Assembly: GCA_005879015.1 (NCBI GenBank)
Contig: VBMC01000068.1
Span: forward strand, 1-14,653
DNA from: Methanobacteriota archaeon
GTDB taxonomy: Archaea; Thermoplasmatota; Thermoplasmata; RBG-16-68-12
Reading direction: 5' to 3'
DNA: 14,653 nucleotides
Shown piece after piece: positions 1 through 8,276 of the stretch. How positions within the stretch are numbered: the stretch's first letter is position 1; each line of letters opens with the position of its first letter. Below the pieces are notes generated by a model, which had not been told where the DNA came from, searched no databases, and worked only from the letters and a program-made list of their open reading frames with translations. The position numbers and the translations under genes were made by a program.

Positions 1-1
1 C

Positions 2-406
2 GTGAATCTGAAGACCCTCCTGCGCCTCTGGGCCTCGAAGGCGACCCTATCGTACGAGGCTTTCGTCGAGGGAGGCCTCGAAATCCCCAAAGGGGAGCTG
101 GCCGAGATGGTGTCCTTGGACGTGAACGCCCTGGCCGCTCGGCTCCGAGACTACGCGCTCACGGAAGACCTTTCCACGCGGCTCAAGGACCTGCAGGCGC
201 TGGGCGTCGGGCAGCTGGTCCGATCAGTCGAGAAGCTCCATCTCCTGGAGGCGGGTCGGTACGCCCACGTGTACCCGCTATCCGTCCTTGTCATCCTGGA
301 TTACATCGTGCGGAAGGACCGCGAGGTCCAGAACCTGCGGATCATCGCCCGGGGGAAGGAGAGCGGCTTGTCCTCGGAAGTCATCCGAGAGCTCCTGGTG
401 ATCTGA
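2..406 (+). CDS. atpC: A-type ATP synthase subunit C, C-terminal fragment
   Basis: This is the 3' end of the subunit that joins the peripheral/central rotor of the archaeal ATP synthase to the membrane ring (V-type subunit d / AC39 family). Only 134 codons are present, whereas the family is about 350 residues, so the gene continues upstream and the GTG at 2 is an internal valine rather than a start. The recognisable family tail is visible: the stretch YPLSVLVILDYIVRKDREVQ followed by NLRIIARGKESG and a final IRELLVI. The next gene, atpF, starts one base after the stop (TGAGATG), as expected for the conserved archaeal order C-F-A-B-D. Identification rests on this C-terminal motif and the operon context. 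Nothing can be said about the missing N-terminal part. Confidence 0.9.
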   Translation: MNLKTLLRLWASKATLSYEAFVEGGLEIPKGELAEMVSLDVNALAARLRDYALTEDLSTRLKDLQALGVGQLVRSVEKLHLLEAGRYAHVYPLSVLVILDYIVRKDREVQNLRIIARGKESGLSSEVIRELLVI

Positions 407-407
407 G

Positions 408-704
408 ATGGAACTCGCCGCCGTGGGCCGGGACGAATTCGTCCAGGGATTCAAGCTCGCCGGGGTCCGCAAGACCTTCAGCGTGGGTCGAGACCAGTTG
501 GAGGCGCAGGTCGCGAAAGTCCTCGAGGACGCGGACGTCGGCATCCTGATCCTCAGCGCGGACGACATGAGCGCCCTGAGCCACGGTCTGCGACAGCGGC
601 TCGAGACCACCCCGCGACCCGTGGTCATCGCGGTCGGGAAACGGGAGGAGGAGGACCTGCGGGAAAAAATCAAGCGGGCGATCGGCGTCGACCTCTACAA
701 GTGA
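408..704 (+). CDS. atpF: A-type ATP synthase subunit F
   Basis: A 98-residue protein of the normal size for the small rotor-stalk subunit F, which sits in the central shaft with subunit D and adjusts catalysis. The family signature is present: an opening [15 protein letters not shown] strand-helix, then [15 protein letters not shown] and PVVIAVG, giving an alternating beta/alpha Rossmann-like pattern, and a short C-terminal helix rich in K and R ([17 protein letters not shown]). The start ATG is separated from the atpC stop by one base, so translational coupling is likely. The gene appears intact. Position between atpC and atpA is the standard archaeal order. Confidence 0.93.
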   Translation: MELAAVGRDEFVQGFKLAGVRKTFSVGRDQLEAQVAKVLEDADVGILILSADDMSALSHGLRQRLETTPRPVVIAVGKREEEDLREKIKRAIGVDLYK

Positions 705-724
705 ATAATCATGGAGCACGGAAC

Positions 725-2783
725 ATGGCGGTGAAGCAGAGGGAGAAGGGCGTCGCGGGGAAAGCGACCGGCGAGATCTTCCGGGTCGCGGGACCCGTCG
801 TCACTGCGACGGGACTCCGCCCGCGGATGTACGACGTCCAGTTCGTGGGAGAGGAGCAGCTCCTCGGAGAAGTCATCCAGATCATGGGGGACAAGACGGT
901 CATCCAGGTGTACGAGGACACGAGCGGGGTGAAGCCGGGCGAAGCGGTCCTGGACACCGCCGCTGCCGATCCTCCAGAAGGTGATGGGCGATTTCATCCT
1001 GCGCGGCGTGAAGTCTCCCGGCCTCACGCGGGAAAAGTCGTGGAGGTTCAATCCAAAGGTGAAACAGGGCCAAGCCGTCGCCCCGGGAGAGGTCGTCGGG
1101 ACCGTTCAGGAAGCGAAGAACGTCGAGCATCGGATCATGGTCCCGCCGAACTTCCGCGGCGGGAAGGTCGCCCAGCTCAAGGAAGGGACGTTCAAGGTCG
1201 ACGAGGTCGTCGTCCAGCTGGACAACGGAGAGCAGGTGAAGCTCGTCCAGACGTGGCCGGTCCGCCGAGCCCGTCCGGTCCGAGAGCGGCTCATGCCGAC
1301 GATCCCCCTGGTCACAGGCCAGCGCGTCCTTGATTTCCTCTTTCCGATCGCGAAGGGTGGGACCGCCGCAATTCCGGGAGGTTTCGGGACCGGAAAATGC
1401 GTCACCGGCGACACATTCGTGCACACGGTGGAGGGAGGCAGACGTCGCATCAAAGACCTTTTCACGGAGGCGAAAGGCACCATGACGCGGAACCCGAACG
1501 AAACTACGATTCGCCTTTCGGAGCCGATCGAGGTCCTTTCGCTCGAGGGCCAACGAGTGACCACGCGGATGGCCACCCACCTCTACCGGGGGCTAACCGA
1601 GGGATTGGTCTCAATCCGGACCAAGAATCGCAGGCACCTAAGCGTCACTCCGGTCCACAAACTCTTCCGAGTCAGAGATCGAGTCGAAGAGGTTCCTGCG
1701 ATTCGGCTCAAGCCTGGCGACCCAATCGCAATCCCCGACGTTACCGAAGGGCTCGCTTCCGACCGGATCGTGGAGGCCTCCTATCATCCTGGAGCCTCCC
1801 TAGTCTACGATCTGACTGTCCCGGGATCACACAATTTCCTTGGGGGCAATCTGCCCACATTCCTTCACAATACCGTCACCGAACAACAGCTTTCGAAATG
1901 GTGTGATGCGCAGGTCGTCATCTACATCGGTTGCGGGGAGCGAGGGAACGAGATGACGGAAGTCTTGTCCACATTCCCAAAGCTGATCGATCCGTACACC
2001 GGAGCGCCCCTGATGGAGCGCATGTCCCTGATCGCGAACACCAGCAACATGCCTGTCGCTGCGCGAGAAGCCTCCGTGTACACGGGCATGACGCTCGCGG
2101 AGTACTACCGGGACATGGGGTACAACGTGGCGCTGATGGCGGACTCGACGTCACGCTGGGCCGAGGCGATGCGAGAGATCTCGAGCCGCCTGGAGGAGAT
2201 GCCGGGCGAGGAAGGCTTTCCGGCCTACCTTTCCGCGAGGCTGAGCGAATTCTATGAGCGAGCAGGACGGGCGAAGACCCTCAGCGGCCTCGAAGGATCC
2301 GTCAGCGTCGTCGGTGCCGTCTCCCCGAGTGGCGGGGACTTCTCGGAGCCAGTTACGCAGGGAACGCTGCGCATCGTGGAGGAGTGGCCCCGGCTGCGGT
2401 CGTGGACTCAGCGGACCCTCCAGGAGGAGGCCGAACTCGAGGAGATCGTCCGACTCGTCGGAGCGGACGCGTTACCACCGGACCAGCAGCTCACCCTCGA
2501 GGTCGAGCGCATGATCCGGGAGATTTTCCTCCAGCAGAACGCCTACCATGCCGTGGACACGTTCTGTCCTCCGGAGCGGCAGTTCAAGTTGATCAGCGCG
2601 ATCAAGAAGTATTCCGACCTCGGACAGAAGGCGGTGAAACTCGATGTCCCGACGAAGGACGTTGCGTCGCTGAAATCCCGCGAACTGCTCACACGCGTGA
2701 AGTACGAGTCGGAGTTCGACAAGGAACTCACGAACACGCTCACCCAGATGGACGAGGAATTCAAGCGACTGGGAGCGACCTGA
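725..2783 (+). CDS. atpA: A-type ATP synthase catalytic subunit A, intein-containing and broken by two missing blocks
   Basis: The catalytic ATP-hydrolysing/synthesising subunit. ATG 725 is chosen because GGAG lies 8 bases upstream and the text then reads into the family N-terminus ([29 protein letters not shown]). This frame holds to about 958. The rest of the protein continues from 960 in another frame ([17 protein letters not shown]). The bulge-domain strand RWPVR-like [10 protein letters not shown], the P-loop GGFGTGK/T (split by an intein at 1398-1871), [12 protein letters not shown], the [11 protein letters not shown] block and the Walker [10 protein letters not shown] are all clear. 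Missing are the conserved LSVELGPGLL...IYDGIQR block at the frameshift and the FWALD...RRHFPAI...SYSLY block at 2378/2379. Visible extein is 527 residues; adding about 22 and 41 gives roughly 590, the normal family length. As written the gene cannot encode a functional subunit. An assembly defect is the simplest explanation, real decay the alternative. Confidence 0.94.
1398..1871 (+). other. VMA-b site mini-intein inside atpA
   Basis: A 158-residue protein-splicing element in frame with the second part of atpA, inserted between the Lys and Thr of the Walker A motif (extein GFGTGK, then [10 protein letters not shown]). Block A is [10 protein letters not shown] with Cys1; block B is [20 protein letters not shown] with the TxxH motif; block F is [17 protein letters not shown]; block G is PTFLHN with the penultimate His and terminal Asn, followed by Thr as +1 nucleophile. 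About twenty residues separate the splicing halves where a homing endonuclease would lie, so no endonuclease is encoded. The insertion point is the one I know from the Pyrococcus and Thermoplasma ATPase inteins, and the C-terminal block resembles them closely. Codons here end in A or T more often than in the flanking extein, which fits horizontal arrival. Confidence 0.94.
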
Positions 2784-2784
2784 G

Positions 2785-4074
2785 ATGCCGACGGAGTACC
2801 GGACGATTACGGAGATCGCGGGACCGCTCATCTTCGTCGAGAAGACGGAGTGGGTCGGGTACGGTGAGCTGGTCGAGGTCGGTCTTCCGGACGGCACGCG
2901 CAAGCGCGGGCAAGTCCTCGATTCGTCGAAGGACATCGTCGTCGTCCAGGTGTTCGAAGGGACCGCGGGCATCGACCGACAATCAACGGTGAAGTTCCTC
3001 GGAGAGACGATCAAACTGAACGTGTCCCGCGACATGCTCGGCCGAATCCTGAGCGGGGCCGGCGATGACGGGCTGAACACGCTCGTCCGTGGTCAGAAGC
3101 TCCCCTTGTTCTCGGGCGCCGGTCTTCCACACAACGAGGTCGCGCTCCAGATCGCGCGGCAGGCGAAGGTCCTCGGCAGCCAGGAGCCGTTCGGAGTCGT
3201 GTTCGCCGCCATGGGCATCACGCATGAAGAGGCCCGGGTGTTCATGGACGACTTCGAGAGGACCGGTGCCCTCCGACGGGCGGTCCTCTTCCTGAACCTC
3301 GCGGACGACCCGGCCGTGGAGCGCCTCATCACCCCGCGGATGGCCCTCACGGCGGCCGAGTATCTCGCCTACGAGGTCGGGATGCACATCCTCGTGATCC
3401 TCACGGACATGACGAACTACGCCGAGGCATTGCGACAGATCGGGGCGGCAAGGGAGGAAGTGCCTGGGCGTCGCGGATATCCGGGCTACACATACACGGA
3501 CTTGGCAACGATGTACGAGCGCGCCGGTCGTATCCATGGAAGGAAGGGCAGCATCACGCAGATCCCGATCATGTCGATCCCGGACGACGATTGGACCCAC
3601 CCGATCGCGGACCTGACCGGGTACATCACGGAAGGCCAGATCGCGATCGCCCGCGACCTGCACCGCAAGGGGATCTACCCGCCGGTGGACCCGCTTCCGT
3701 CCCTGTCGCGACTCATGGATGCGGGGATCGGCAAGGACCGGACCCGCGAGGACCACAAGCAGGTGGCGGACCAGCTCTATGCCGCGTACGCAGAAGGGAA
3801 GGACGTCCGCGGCCTCGTCGCCATCGTCGGAAAGGAAGCGCTCTCGGACCGCGACCGCAAGATGCTCGAATTCGCCGACCGGTTCGAGCAGGAGTTCATT
3901 CGACAGGGATCCGAGGAAGACCGGACGATCGAGCAGACGCTCGAGATCGGATGGAAGCTCCTCGCCACGCTCGACGAGGCGTGGCTCACGAAGGTCGATC
4001 GCAAGACGCTGGAGAAGTACCACCCAGCCCACCGTGCCGCGCCCCCGGGAACAGAACGGAAGGTGCCCGCGTAG
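2785..4074 (+). CDS. atpB: A-type ATP synthase regulatory subunit B, with one conserved block missing
   Basis: The non-catalytic nucleotide-binding-type subunit that alternates with A in the A3B3 head. The start ATG lies one base after the atpA stop with GGGAG about ten bases upstream. Family hallmarks run through the whole 429 residues: [139 protein letters not shown] and [20 protein letters not shown]. Between SGAGD and DGLNTLVRG (around 3063) the segment normally containing the APxNPxxRxxPxxFIQTGxSxID motif is absent, about 41 residues in frame. Adding it back would give about 470, close to family length. The atpD start follows the stop directly. Confidence 0.95.
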   Translation: MPTEYRTITEIAGPLIFVEKTEWVGYGELVEVGLPDGTRKRGQVLDSSKDIVVVQVFEGTAGIDRQSTVKFLGETIKLNVSRDMLGRILSGAGDDGLNTLVRGQKLPLFSGAGLPHNEVALQIARQAKVLGSQEPFGVVFAAMGITHEEARVFMDDFERTGALRRAVLFLNLADDPAVERLITPRMALTAAEYLAYEVGMHILVILTDMTNYAEALRQIGAAREEVPGRRGYPGYTYTDLATMYERAGRIHGRKGSITQIPIMSIPDDDWTHPIADLTGYITEGQIAIARDLHRKGIYPPVDPLPSLSRLMDAGIGKDRTREDHKQVADQLYAAYAEGKDVRGLVAIVGKEALSDRDRKMLEFADRFEQEFIRQGSEEDRTIEQTLEIGWKLLATLDEAWLTKVDRKTLEKYHPAHRAAPPGTERKVPA

Positions 4075-4695
4075 ATGGTCCTGGTCCAGTACAAACCCAC
4101 CCGGTCCGTCCTCCTCCAGTTGCGGCGCACCCGTCGGACCGCAGAACGAGGACACAAGCTCCTGAAACTGAAACAGGACGCGTTGATCGTCGAGTTCTTC
4201 CGCGTCCTTGAACGGGCGAAAGCCGTCCGATCGAATCTGGTCGAAAAATACAAGGTCGCGGAGGCGCGGATCGCGATCGCGCGCGCGATCGAAGGGTCCA
4301 TCGGGGTCAAGTCGGCTGCGTTCGCCCTCACCGAAGCTCCGTCGCTCGAGCTGAAAACGAAGAACGTAATGGGCATCATCGTCCCGAAGATCGACGCGAA
4401 GGCGGTCCGGAAGCGGATCGACCAACGAGGGTACGGGATCATCGGGACCAGTCCGCGCATCGATGAAGCTGCGGAGGCATACGAGAACCTGGTCGAGGAC
4501 GTGATCACGGCGGCGGAAATCGAAACGACGATGCGTCGTCTCATCGAGGAGATCGAGAAGGTGAAACGGCGTGTGAATGCCCTGGAGTACCGCGTGATCC
4601 CGGAGCTCAAGGCCACCGAGGCGTTCATCCGGCAACGCCTCGAAGAGATGGAACGTGACAACTTCATGCGGCTGAAGCGGTTCAAATCGACATGA
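4075..4695 (+). CDS. atpD: A-type ATP synthase subunit D
   Basis: The 206-residue central-shaft subunit that forms a long antiparallel coiled coil inside the A3B3 head and transmits rotation. The normal features are visible: an N-terminal PTRSVLLQLRRTRRTAERGH helix followed by LLKLKQDALIVEFF, a middle region with NVMGIIVPKI, and a C-terminal helix with AAEAYENLVEDVITAAEIE, then KVKRRVNALEYRVIPEL, the most recognisable family block. Length is within the usual 200-215 and no internal gap is evident, in contrast to atpA and atpB. The ATG follows the atpB TAG with no spacer, and GGAAGGTG lies just upstream as a ribosome site. Its own stop overlaps the start of the small membrane protein (ATGA). 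Confidence 0.94.
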   Translation: MVLVQYKPTRSVLLQLRRTRRTAERGHKLLKLKQDALIVEFFRVLERAKAVRSNLVEKYKVAEARIAIARAIEGSIGVKSAAFALTEAPSLELKTKNVMGIIVPKIDAKAVRKRIDQRGYGIIGTSPRIDEAAEAYENLVEDVITAAEIETTMRRLIEEIEKVKRRVNALEYRVIPELKATEAFIRQRLEEMERDNFMRLKRFKST

Positions 4696-4829
4696 TTGGT
4701 CGTCTCGCCGCCCGTTGGGAAACTCCGGCCGGTCGGGCCCGCTTGTTGAGATGGTTCTGGGCGATTTCGACCGGTTTCACGCTCTTCGGGTTCGGAGTGA
4801 TTGCCTACCGGATTTTCTTCCCGCGGTAA
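4692..4829 (+). CDS. 45-residue single-pass membrane protein at the end of the ATP synthase operon
   Basis: A short open frame whose ATG overlaps the atpD stop as ATGA, the classic coupled arrangement. The product has a basic amphipathic N-terminus (MIGRLAARWETPAGRARLLR, residues 1-20), then a hydrophobic stretch from about residue 21 to 42 containing WFWAISTGFTLFGFGVIAYR and a short basic end. This gives one plausible transmembrane helix with positive residues on both sides. Its TAA lies one base from the stop of the convergent gene. I do not recognise a family. Context and topology suggest an accessory or assembly factor of the membrane-embedded ATP synthase, but that is inference only. GC-rich third positions and the exact overlap argue that it is real. 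Confidence 0.7.
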   Translation: MIGRLAARWETPAGRARLLRWFWAISTGFTLFGFGVIAYRIFFPR

Positions 4830-4830
4830 A

Positions 4831-7488
4831 TCAGGCCGCTCGCCCGTTGATCCGGCGCGGAGGCCGGAACCGGAACCGGGACACGAAGCGCCCGGTGAAC
4901 GCCTTGAGGTCCTGGAGGTCCTCCCGATCGCCGGACCACTTCGCAAAGACGTCCCCGAAATTCGCTTCGAGGCTCGTCATGAAGCGTTTGAGATTCTTTC
5001 CCGCCCGGCGAGGGACCCGACCCGAATAGACGGCGACCAGATACGCGTGAGGGCCCCGTTCCAGCATCGTGGTCTTCCCTCCGATCTCGAATCGCGTGAG
5101 CTCCCCATTCTCCTCCGGATCCGAGTCCTTCAGGAACGCGAGGATGGCGGTGAGCATGCCGGACAGGATGTCCTCATCCCGGTCCGCCCGCATACGCCGC
5201 GTGTTGTGCATCAGGAGCCGACCGTCCTTCGAAATCAGGAAGACGTCGTCCATGACCGACGTCCGTCGAATGCCGAACCGGTAGCCGGAGTAGCCGACGG
5301 CACCGAGTGTGAGGATCGCCAGCAAATAGGGAGCGTACCCGATCAGCACATCGATCCAAGTCGCCGAGGCGAGCACGTGAACGGACACGACGGCCGAGCG
5401 GCTCGTCCCGAGGAACCTGACGTTCACGATGTGGTCGCCCGGCTCGCCCGCCTTGTAGGTCCCGTCGATCCCGATCTGTCCTCGCGTGTCGTTCGTGTTC
5501 CAATCGAAACGGCTGGGTTCCTTGGACACGAGGTGGGATCCGGCGTCGAGCGCCAACGCGGTGAACTTGACGACGCCGCCGGAGGGCAGCACGATCCGCC
5601 CCGGCCAGCCGGCCCATCGCAACTCGACGCGGACGATCGGGCCCAGGTATTCGTACACGAGATCGACGCGCTCGAGGGTTGGCGTCACGAGTCCGTCCGC
5701 GGTCCCAAGGGTGGCACGCCATGAGATCGTCGTCGAGTTGGCGTCCGACACGTTCCCGTCCGCGGTGACGGGCTTCCAGTATGTTCCGTCTCCGATCTCG
5801 AACGAAAGGGCCGTGCCCACGGGTATCCGGGACCTCACCTGCAACTTCCGCCAATGGAGAAAGGTGCCCGCCTCCGCCGTGGGAATACTGAACGCGGCAG
5901 AGGTCACGGATCCGCCGGCCGAATGATGTCGAGCGTCCAGCGACATCCCGCGGAGGACGGGAGTGACGCTCGCGTTGACCGTCATCAGGTCCACACGAAC
6001 TTGGAAGAACGAAGCGGGCGGCAGTCCTGCCGGTTGGGCTCCTGTCGTGGTCCAGACCTGCCACGGACTCCATGTGGGGCTCCCAGGACTCGAGTCGTTC
6101 CCGGTGCGGAGCGCGGCCCGCAACGTAGCGGGACCGGACGCGTCGAAGGCCCATGTCACCCGGAGGAATTCGGACGCAGCACCCATCGCGATGGCGCTGG
6201 AGAGATACGTCCCGTTGTGTCGATTCGGGAAGAGGAGGGATACATCGTCCGCGCGGACCTCGACGGACGAGCTACTCGTGTTGTCCGTGATGACGCGGAT
6301 CCCGACACTGACGTTGTAGAGACCCGGCAGCGCGGTCGTCGCAGAGAAATCCAGGAGGGACGTCCGCCAAGTCATTCCCGACGACATTGGAAACGTCTTC
6401 ACCGCAGAACCCGATGGGCCGGTCACGTCCACGACCCCGTCCACCCGGACGACCCCGGTCGCGCTCGGCGTCGACCAGTTCACCCGAAGCACGGCGCTTC
6501 CCAACGCGGGAGCGGTGGCGTTCGTCTTGACGACCGTTTGACGGACCCGCGCGGCCTCATCGAATTGCTTTGCATTGCCGGTTCGCAGGTCATCGAAGTA
6601 CACGGTTCCCGAAGGGACGTTCTGGCCCATGACCCGGAGCGTGAGCGAAATGAGGTTGCCTCGCGACGCCCCGAGTTCGGTCAGATCGACCGCGATTTCC
6701 TGCCACCCCGGAACCAGAGCGCGCGCGGCGGAGCCTCGGAGCGACGTCCCGACGGTCGCTGTGATGTTGAACGTCAGCGGGGGACTGGAGTTCGGCGGCA
6801 AGACCCAGATCACCATGCGATCGGATCCGGACCAGTTCACGACCGTCTGGTGCTGCACTCCGGCCCATGATCCGGGACCGGGTCCCAGCGTGAAGTTGAG
6901 CCCGAGCATGCCCGTTCCCTCGTGCGGCCCGGTCGTGTTCGTCCACGGGATCCCATTGACGCCCGCCCAGGTCCCCGGATTCGCGTCCAGGCTGTCCCAT
7001 TGCGCCTCTGTCTTCGGCGAATTGTGTCGGAACACGGCGTTCGCGGCACTGGTGTTCCAAGCCGCCGTCACGTTCCCGGACGCGCTCGTCTCGAAGGTCC
7101 AGGGTGTGCCGGAGACGAAGTCGCCGTCGACCACGTGGTTCGTGGAATCACCCCGCAACGAGATGCCCGCTGGATCCGCGGCCAAGGTGGAGTCGAAACT
7201 GCCGTTCGCGACGAACTGGCCGGGTCGGTCCCACGAAAGATTCTGGGCGTTCCATGGGAGGGTCACATTGCCGGCTTCAAGGTCCACGCCTTGCAAGGCG
7301 AGGCCGACGCCGGTGCCCATCGTCCATGTGACGGTCCGTGAGGCGTCCCCGTTCTCCGTTTCGGTCGGCAGATCGCCGCGGACCGGCGGCGCCAGGAATG
7401 CGAGGAAAAGGCTAGCTGCCAGTAACGCGCATAGACCGATCGCACCGAAACGGTACGCTCGGGTGGGCCTCGTCGCGAGCATGGCCAT
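4831..7488 (-). CDS. Membrane-anchored extracellular multidomain protein with cytoplasmic Roadblock/LC7-like domain
   Basis: An 885-residue protein. Residues 1-38 form a signal peptide (basic start, then FGAIGLCALLAASLFLAFLA). Residues about 40-705 are extracellular: twenty N-x-S/T sequons, beta-rich sequence, a jelly-roll-like module ending in TVYFDDLR (about 240-300), and an Ig-like or bacterial-Ig-like module with the FDWNTNDTRGQIGIDGTY pattern (about 615-700). One transmembrane helix lies at about 712-735 (APYLLAILTLGAVGYSGYRF). The remaining 150 residues have no sequons and begin DDVFLISKDGRLLMHNTRR, then a helix DEDILSGMLTAILAFLKDS, then strands around FEIGGKTTMLERG and AYLVAVYSG, then a helix. 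This beta-helix-beta-helix layout resembles Roadblock/LC7 or longin folds. ATG 7488 is preferred, with ATG 7482 possible. Upstream on the same strand lie two small GTPases, so a sensor role feeding a G protein is plausible but unproven. Confidence 0.82.
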   Translation of the reverse strand: MAMLATRPTRAYRFGAIGLCALLAASLFLAFLAPPVRGDLPTETENGDASRTVTWTMGTGVGLALQGVDLEAGNVTLPWNAQNLSWDRPGQFVANGSFDSTLAADPAGISLRGDSTNHVVDGDFVSGTPWTFETSASGNVTAAWNTSAANAVFRHNSPKTEAQWDSLDANPGTWAGVNGIPWTNTTGPHEGTGMLGLNFTLGPGPGSWAGVQHQTVVNWSGSDRMVIWVLPPNSSPPLTFNITATVGTSLRGSAARALVPGWQEIAVDLTELGASRGNLISLTLRVMGQNVPSGTVYFDDLRTGNAKQFDEAARVRQTVVKTNATAPALGSAVLRVNWSTPSATGVVRVDGVVDVTGPSGSAVKTFPMSSGMTWRTSLLDFSATTALPGLYNVSVGIRVITDNTSSSSVEVRADDVSLLFPNRHNGTYLSSAIAMGAASEFLRVTWAFDASGPATLRAALRTGNDSSPGSPTWSPWQVWTTTGAQPAGLPPASFFQVRVDLMTVNASVTPVLRGMSLDARHHSAGGSVTSAAFSIPTAEAGTFLHWRKLQVRSRIPVGTALSFEIGDGTYWKPVTADGNVSDANSTTISWRATLGTADGLVTPTLERVDLVYEYLGPIVRVELRWAGWPGRIVLPSGGVVKFTALALDAGSHLVSKEPSRFDWNTNDTRGQIGIDGTYKAGEPGDHIVNVRFLGTSRSAVVSVHVLASATWIDVLIGYAPYLLAILTLGAVGYSGYRFGIRRTSVMDDVFLISKDGRLLMHNTRRMRADRDEDILSGMLTAILAFLKDSDPEENGELTRFEIGGKTTMLERGPHAYLVAVYSGRVPRRAGKNLKRFMTSLEANFGDVFAKWSGDREDLQDLKAFTGRFVSRFRFRPPRRINGRAA

Positions 7489-7582
7489 CCCGCCCCATTG
7501 TCCCCTGCTCCCGGCCCAGGACCCCTCCTTACTACCCGCATCGCGAGCGAAGGCTCAGGGACCGCGTCAATGACCGAGTTAA

Positions 7583-7589
7583 TACTTAA
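7583..7589 (-). promoter_or_regulatory. Box A (TATA) element of the membrane sensor gene
   Basis: Reading the minus strand, ATTAAGTATTAAC is the only AT-rich stretch in the 159-base gap between this gene and the GTPase upstream. The core TTAAGTA is identical to the boxes in front of both GTPases. Transcription would begin about 25 bases downstream, leaving a leader of some 70 bases before ATG 7488. An AAGGAGG sequence lies in that leader (about 7525-7531), some 35 bases before the ATG, too far for a normal ribosome site. The call is by motif and spacing only. Confidence 0.55.
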
Positions 7590-7647
7590 TGATATCGAAA
7601 ACACATGGTGTCCGAACGGTTACTGCCGCGCTCGATTCGACCCATGT

Positions 7648-8190
7648 CTATGTCGCGTGGAGTTGGTGCTCGACGACGAACGTGGCGAGTCGCACGAACG
7701 CCGTTTCGACCTGGTCACCGCTCTTCGCCGACGTGAGGATGAATTCGGATCCGTACGCCTTCGCGAACTGGGCCACGTCCCGTTCCTGGAACTGGGCGCC
7801 CGAGGTCAGGTCCGCCTTGTTCACGACGATGAGGATCGGGACCTTCCCGACGACGTGTTCGACGCCGTCGATCCAGTCATCGAGGTCGTCCAGGGTCCGT
7901 CGGCGCGTGAGGTCGGCCACCGCGAGGATGCCGTTCGCGCCGTAGAAGTACGCGTCGTTGAGGAGTTCGCGGAACCCTTTCTCACCCATGATGTCCCAGA
8001 TCATCAGGTCCACTTGAACGCTTTGGGCCAGGTCCGGCATCGAGATGTGGACCTCCTTCTTCGACACCCGCGTCCCGATCGTGGTGACGTACTGCTCGTC
8101 GAACATGTTCATGACAAACCGCCGGACCAGGGAGGTCTTGCCGACGGCCTTCTCGCCGACGAGGCAAATCTTCGACTTGAGACGTTTCAT
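7648..8190 (-). CDS. Rab-like small GTPase (paralogue 2)
   Basis: A 180-residue Ras-superfamily GTPase with all nucleotide-binding motifs: G1 GEKAVGKT (residues 12-19), switch I threonines TTIG (36-39), G3 as WDIMGE (65-70), G4 NKAD (124-127) and G5 TSAK (153-156). The G3 position that is Gln in Ras/Rab proteins is Glu70. There is no C-terminal cysteine, so no prenyl anchor. It is the sister of the GTPase encoded immediately upstream (same VGEKAVGKTSLVRRF-type start, same WDIMGEKGFR and DAYFYGANG-like block). ATG 8190 is preferred over the TTG two codons upstream. Orientation and order (GTPase, GTPase, Roadblock-like receptor) suggest one functional module. The cellular role is not evident from sequence. 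Confidence 0.92.
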   Translation of the reverse strand: MKRLKSKICLVGEKAVGKTSLVRRFVMNMFDEQYVTTIGTRVSKKEVHISMPDLAQSVQVDLMIWDIMGEKGFRELLNDAYFYGANGILAVADLTRRRTLDDLDDWIDGVEHVVGKVPILIVVNKADLTSGAQFQERDVAQFAKAYGSEFILTSAKSGDQVETAFVRLATFVVEHQLHAT

Positions 8191-8239
8191 CGCCAAGCGA
8201 TGTCCCCGCTCCGTGGCGCCTCCGCACTCCGGCGGCGGC

Positions 8240-8246
8240 TACTTAA
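8240..8246 (-). promoter_or_regulatory. Box A (TATA) element of the second GTPase gene
   Basis: On the minus strand the gap between the two GTPase genes contains GCGTTAAGTAGCC, an AT core in very GC-rich sequence. A start site about 25 bases downstream would fall near 8217, giving a leader of about 27 bases before ATG 8190. This implies that the second GTPase can be transcribed independently of the first. Confidence 0.55.
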
Positions 8247-8276
8247 CGCTTCTCGCCTCGTTCTCGCCGCCGGACG

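Noticed and set aside
701..724. GTG 701 as start of atpA
   Set aside because: It overlaps the atpF stop and adds eight non-family residues; ATG 725 has GGAG at a suitable distance.
2983..4635. 550-codon open frame on the minus strand opposite atpB and atpD
   Set aside because: It is Arg/Asp/Leu-rich with no domain pattern and lies wholly antisense to two clear ATP synthase genes; long antisense frames are common in GC-rich DNA.
4696..4829. Apparent intergenic space with plus-strand frame 4715-5029
   Set aside because: That frame is antisense to the membrane sensor gene; the space is instead filled by the 45-residue frame that overlaps the atpD stop.
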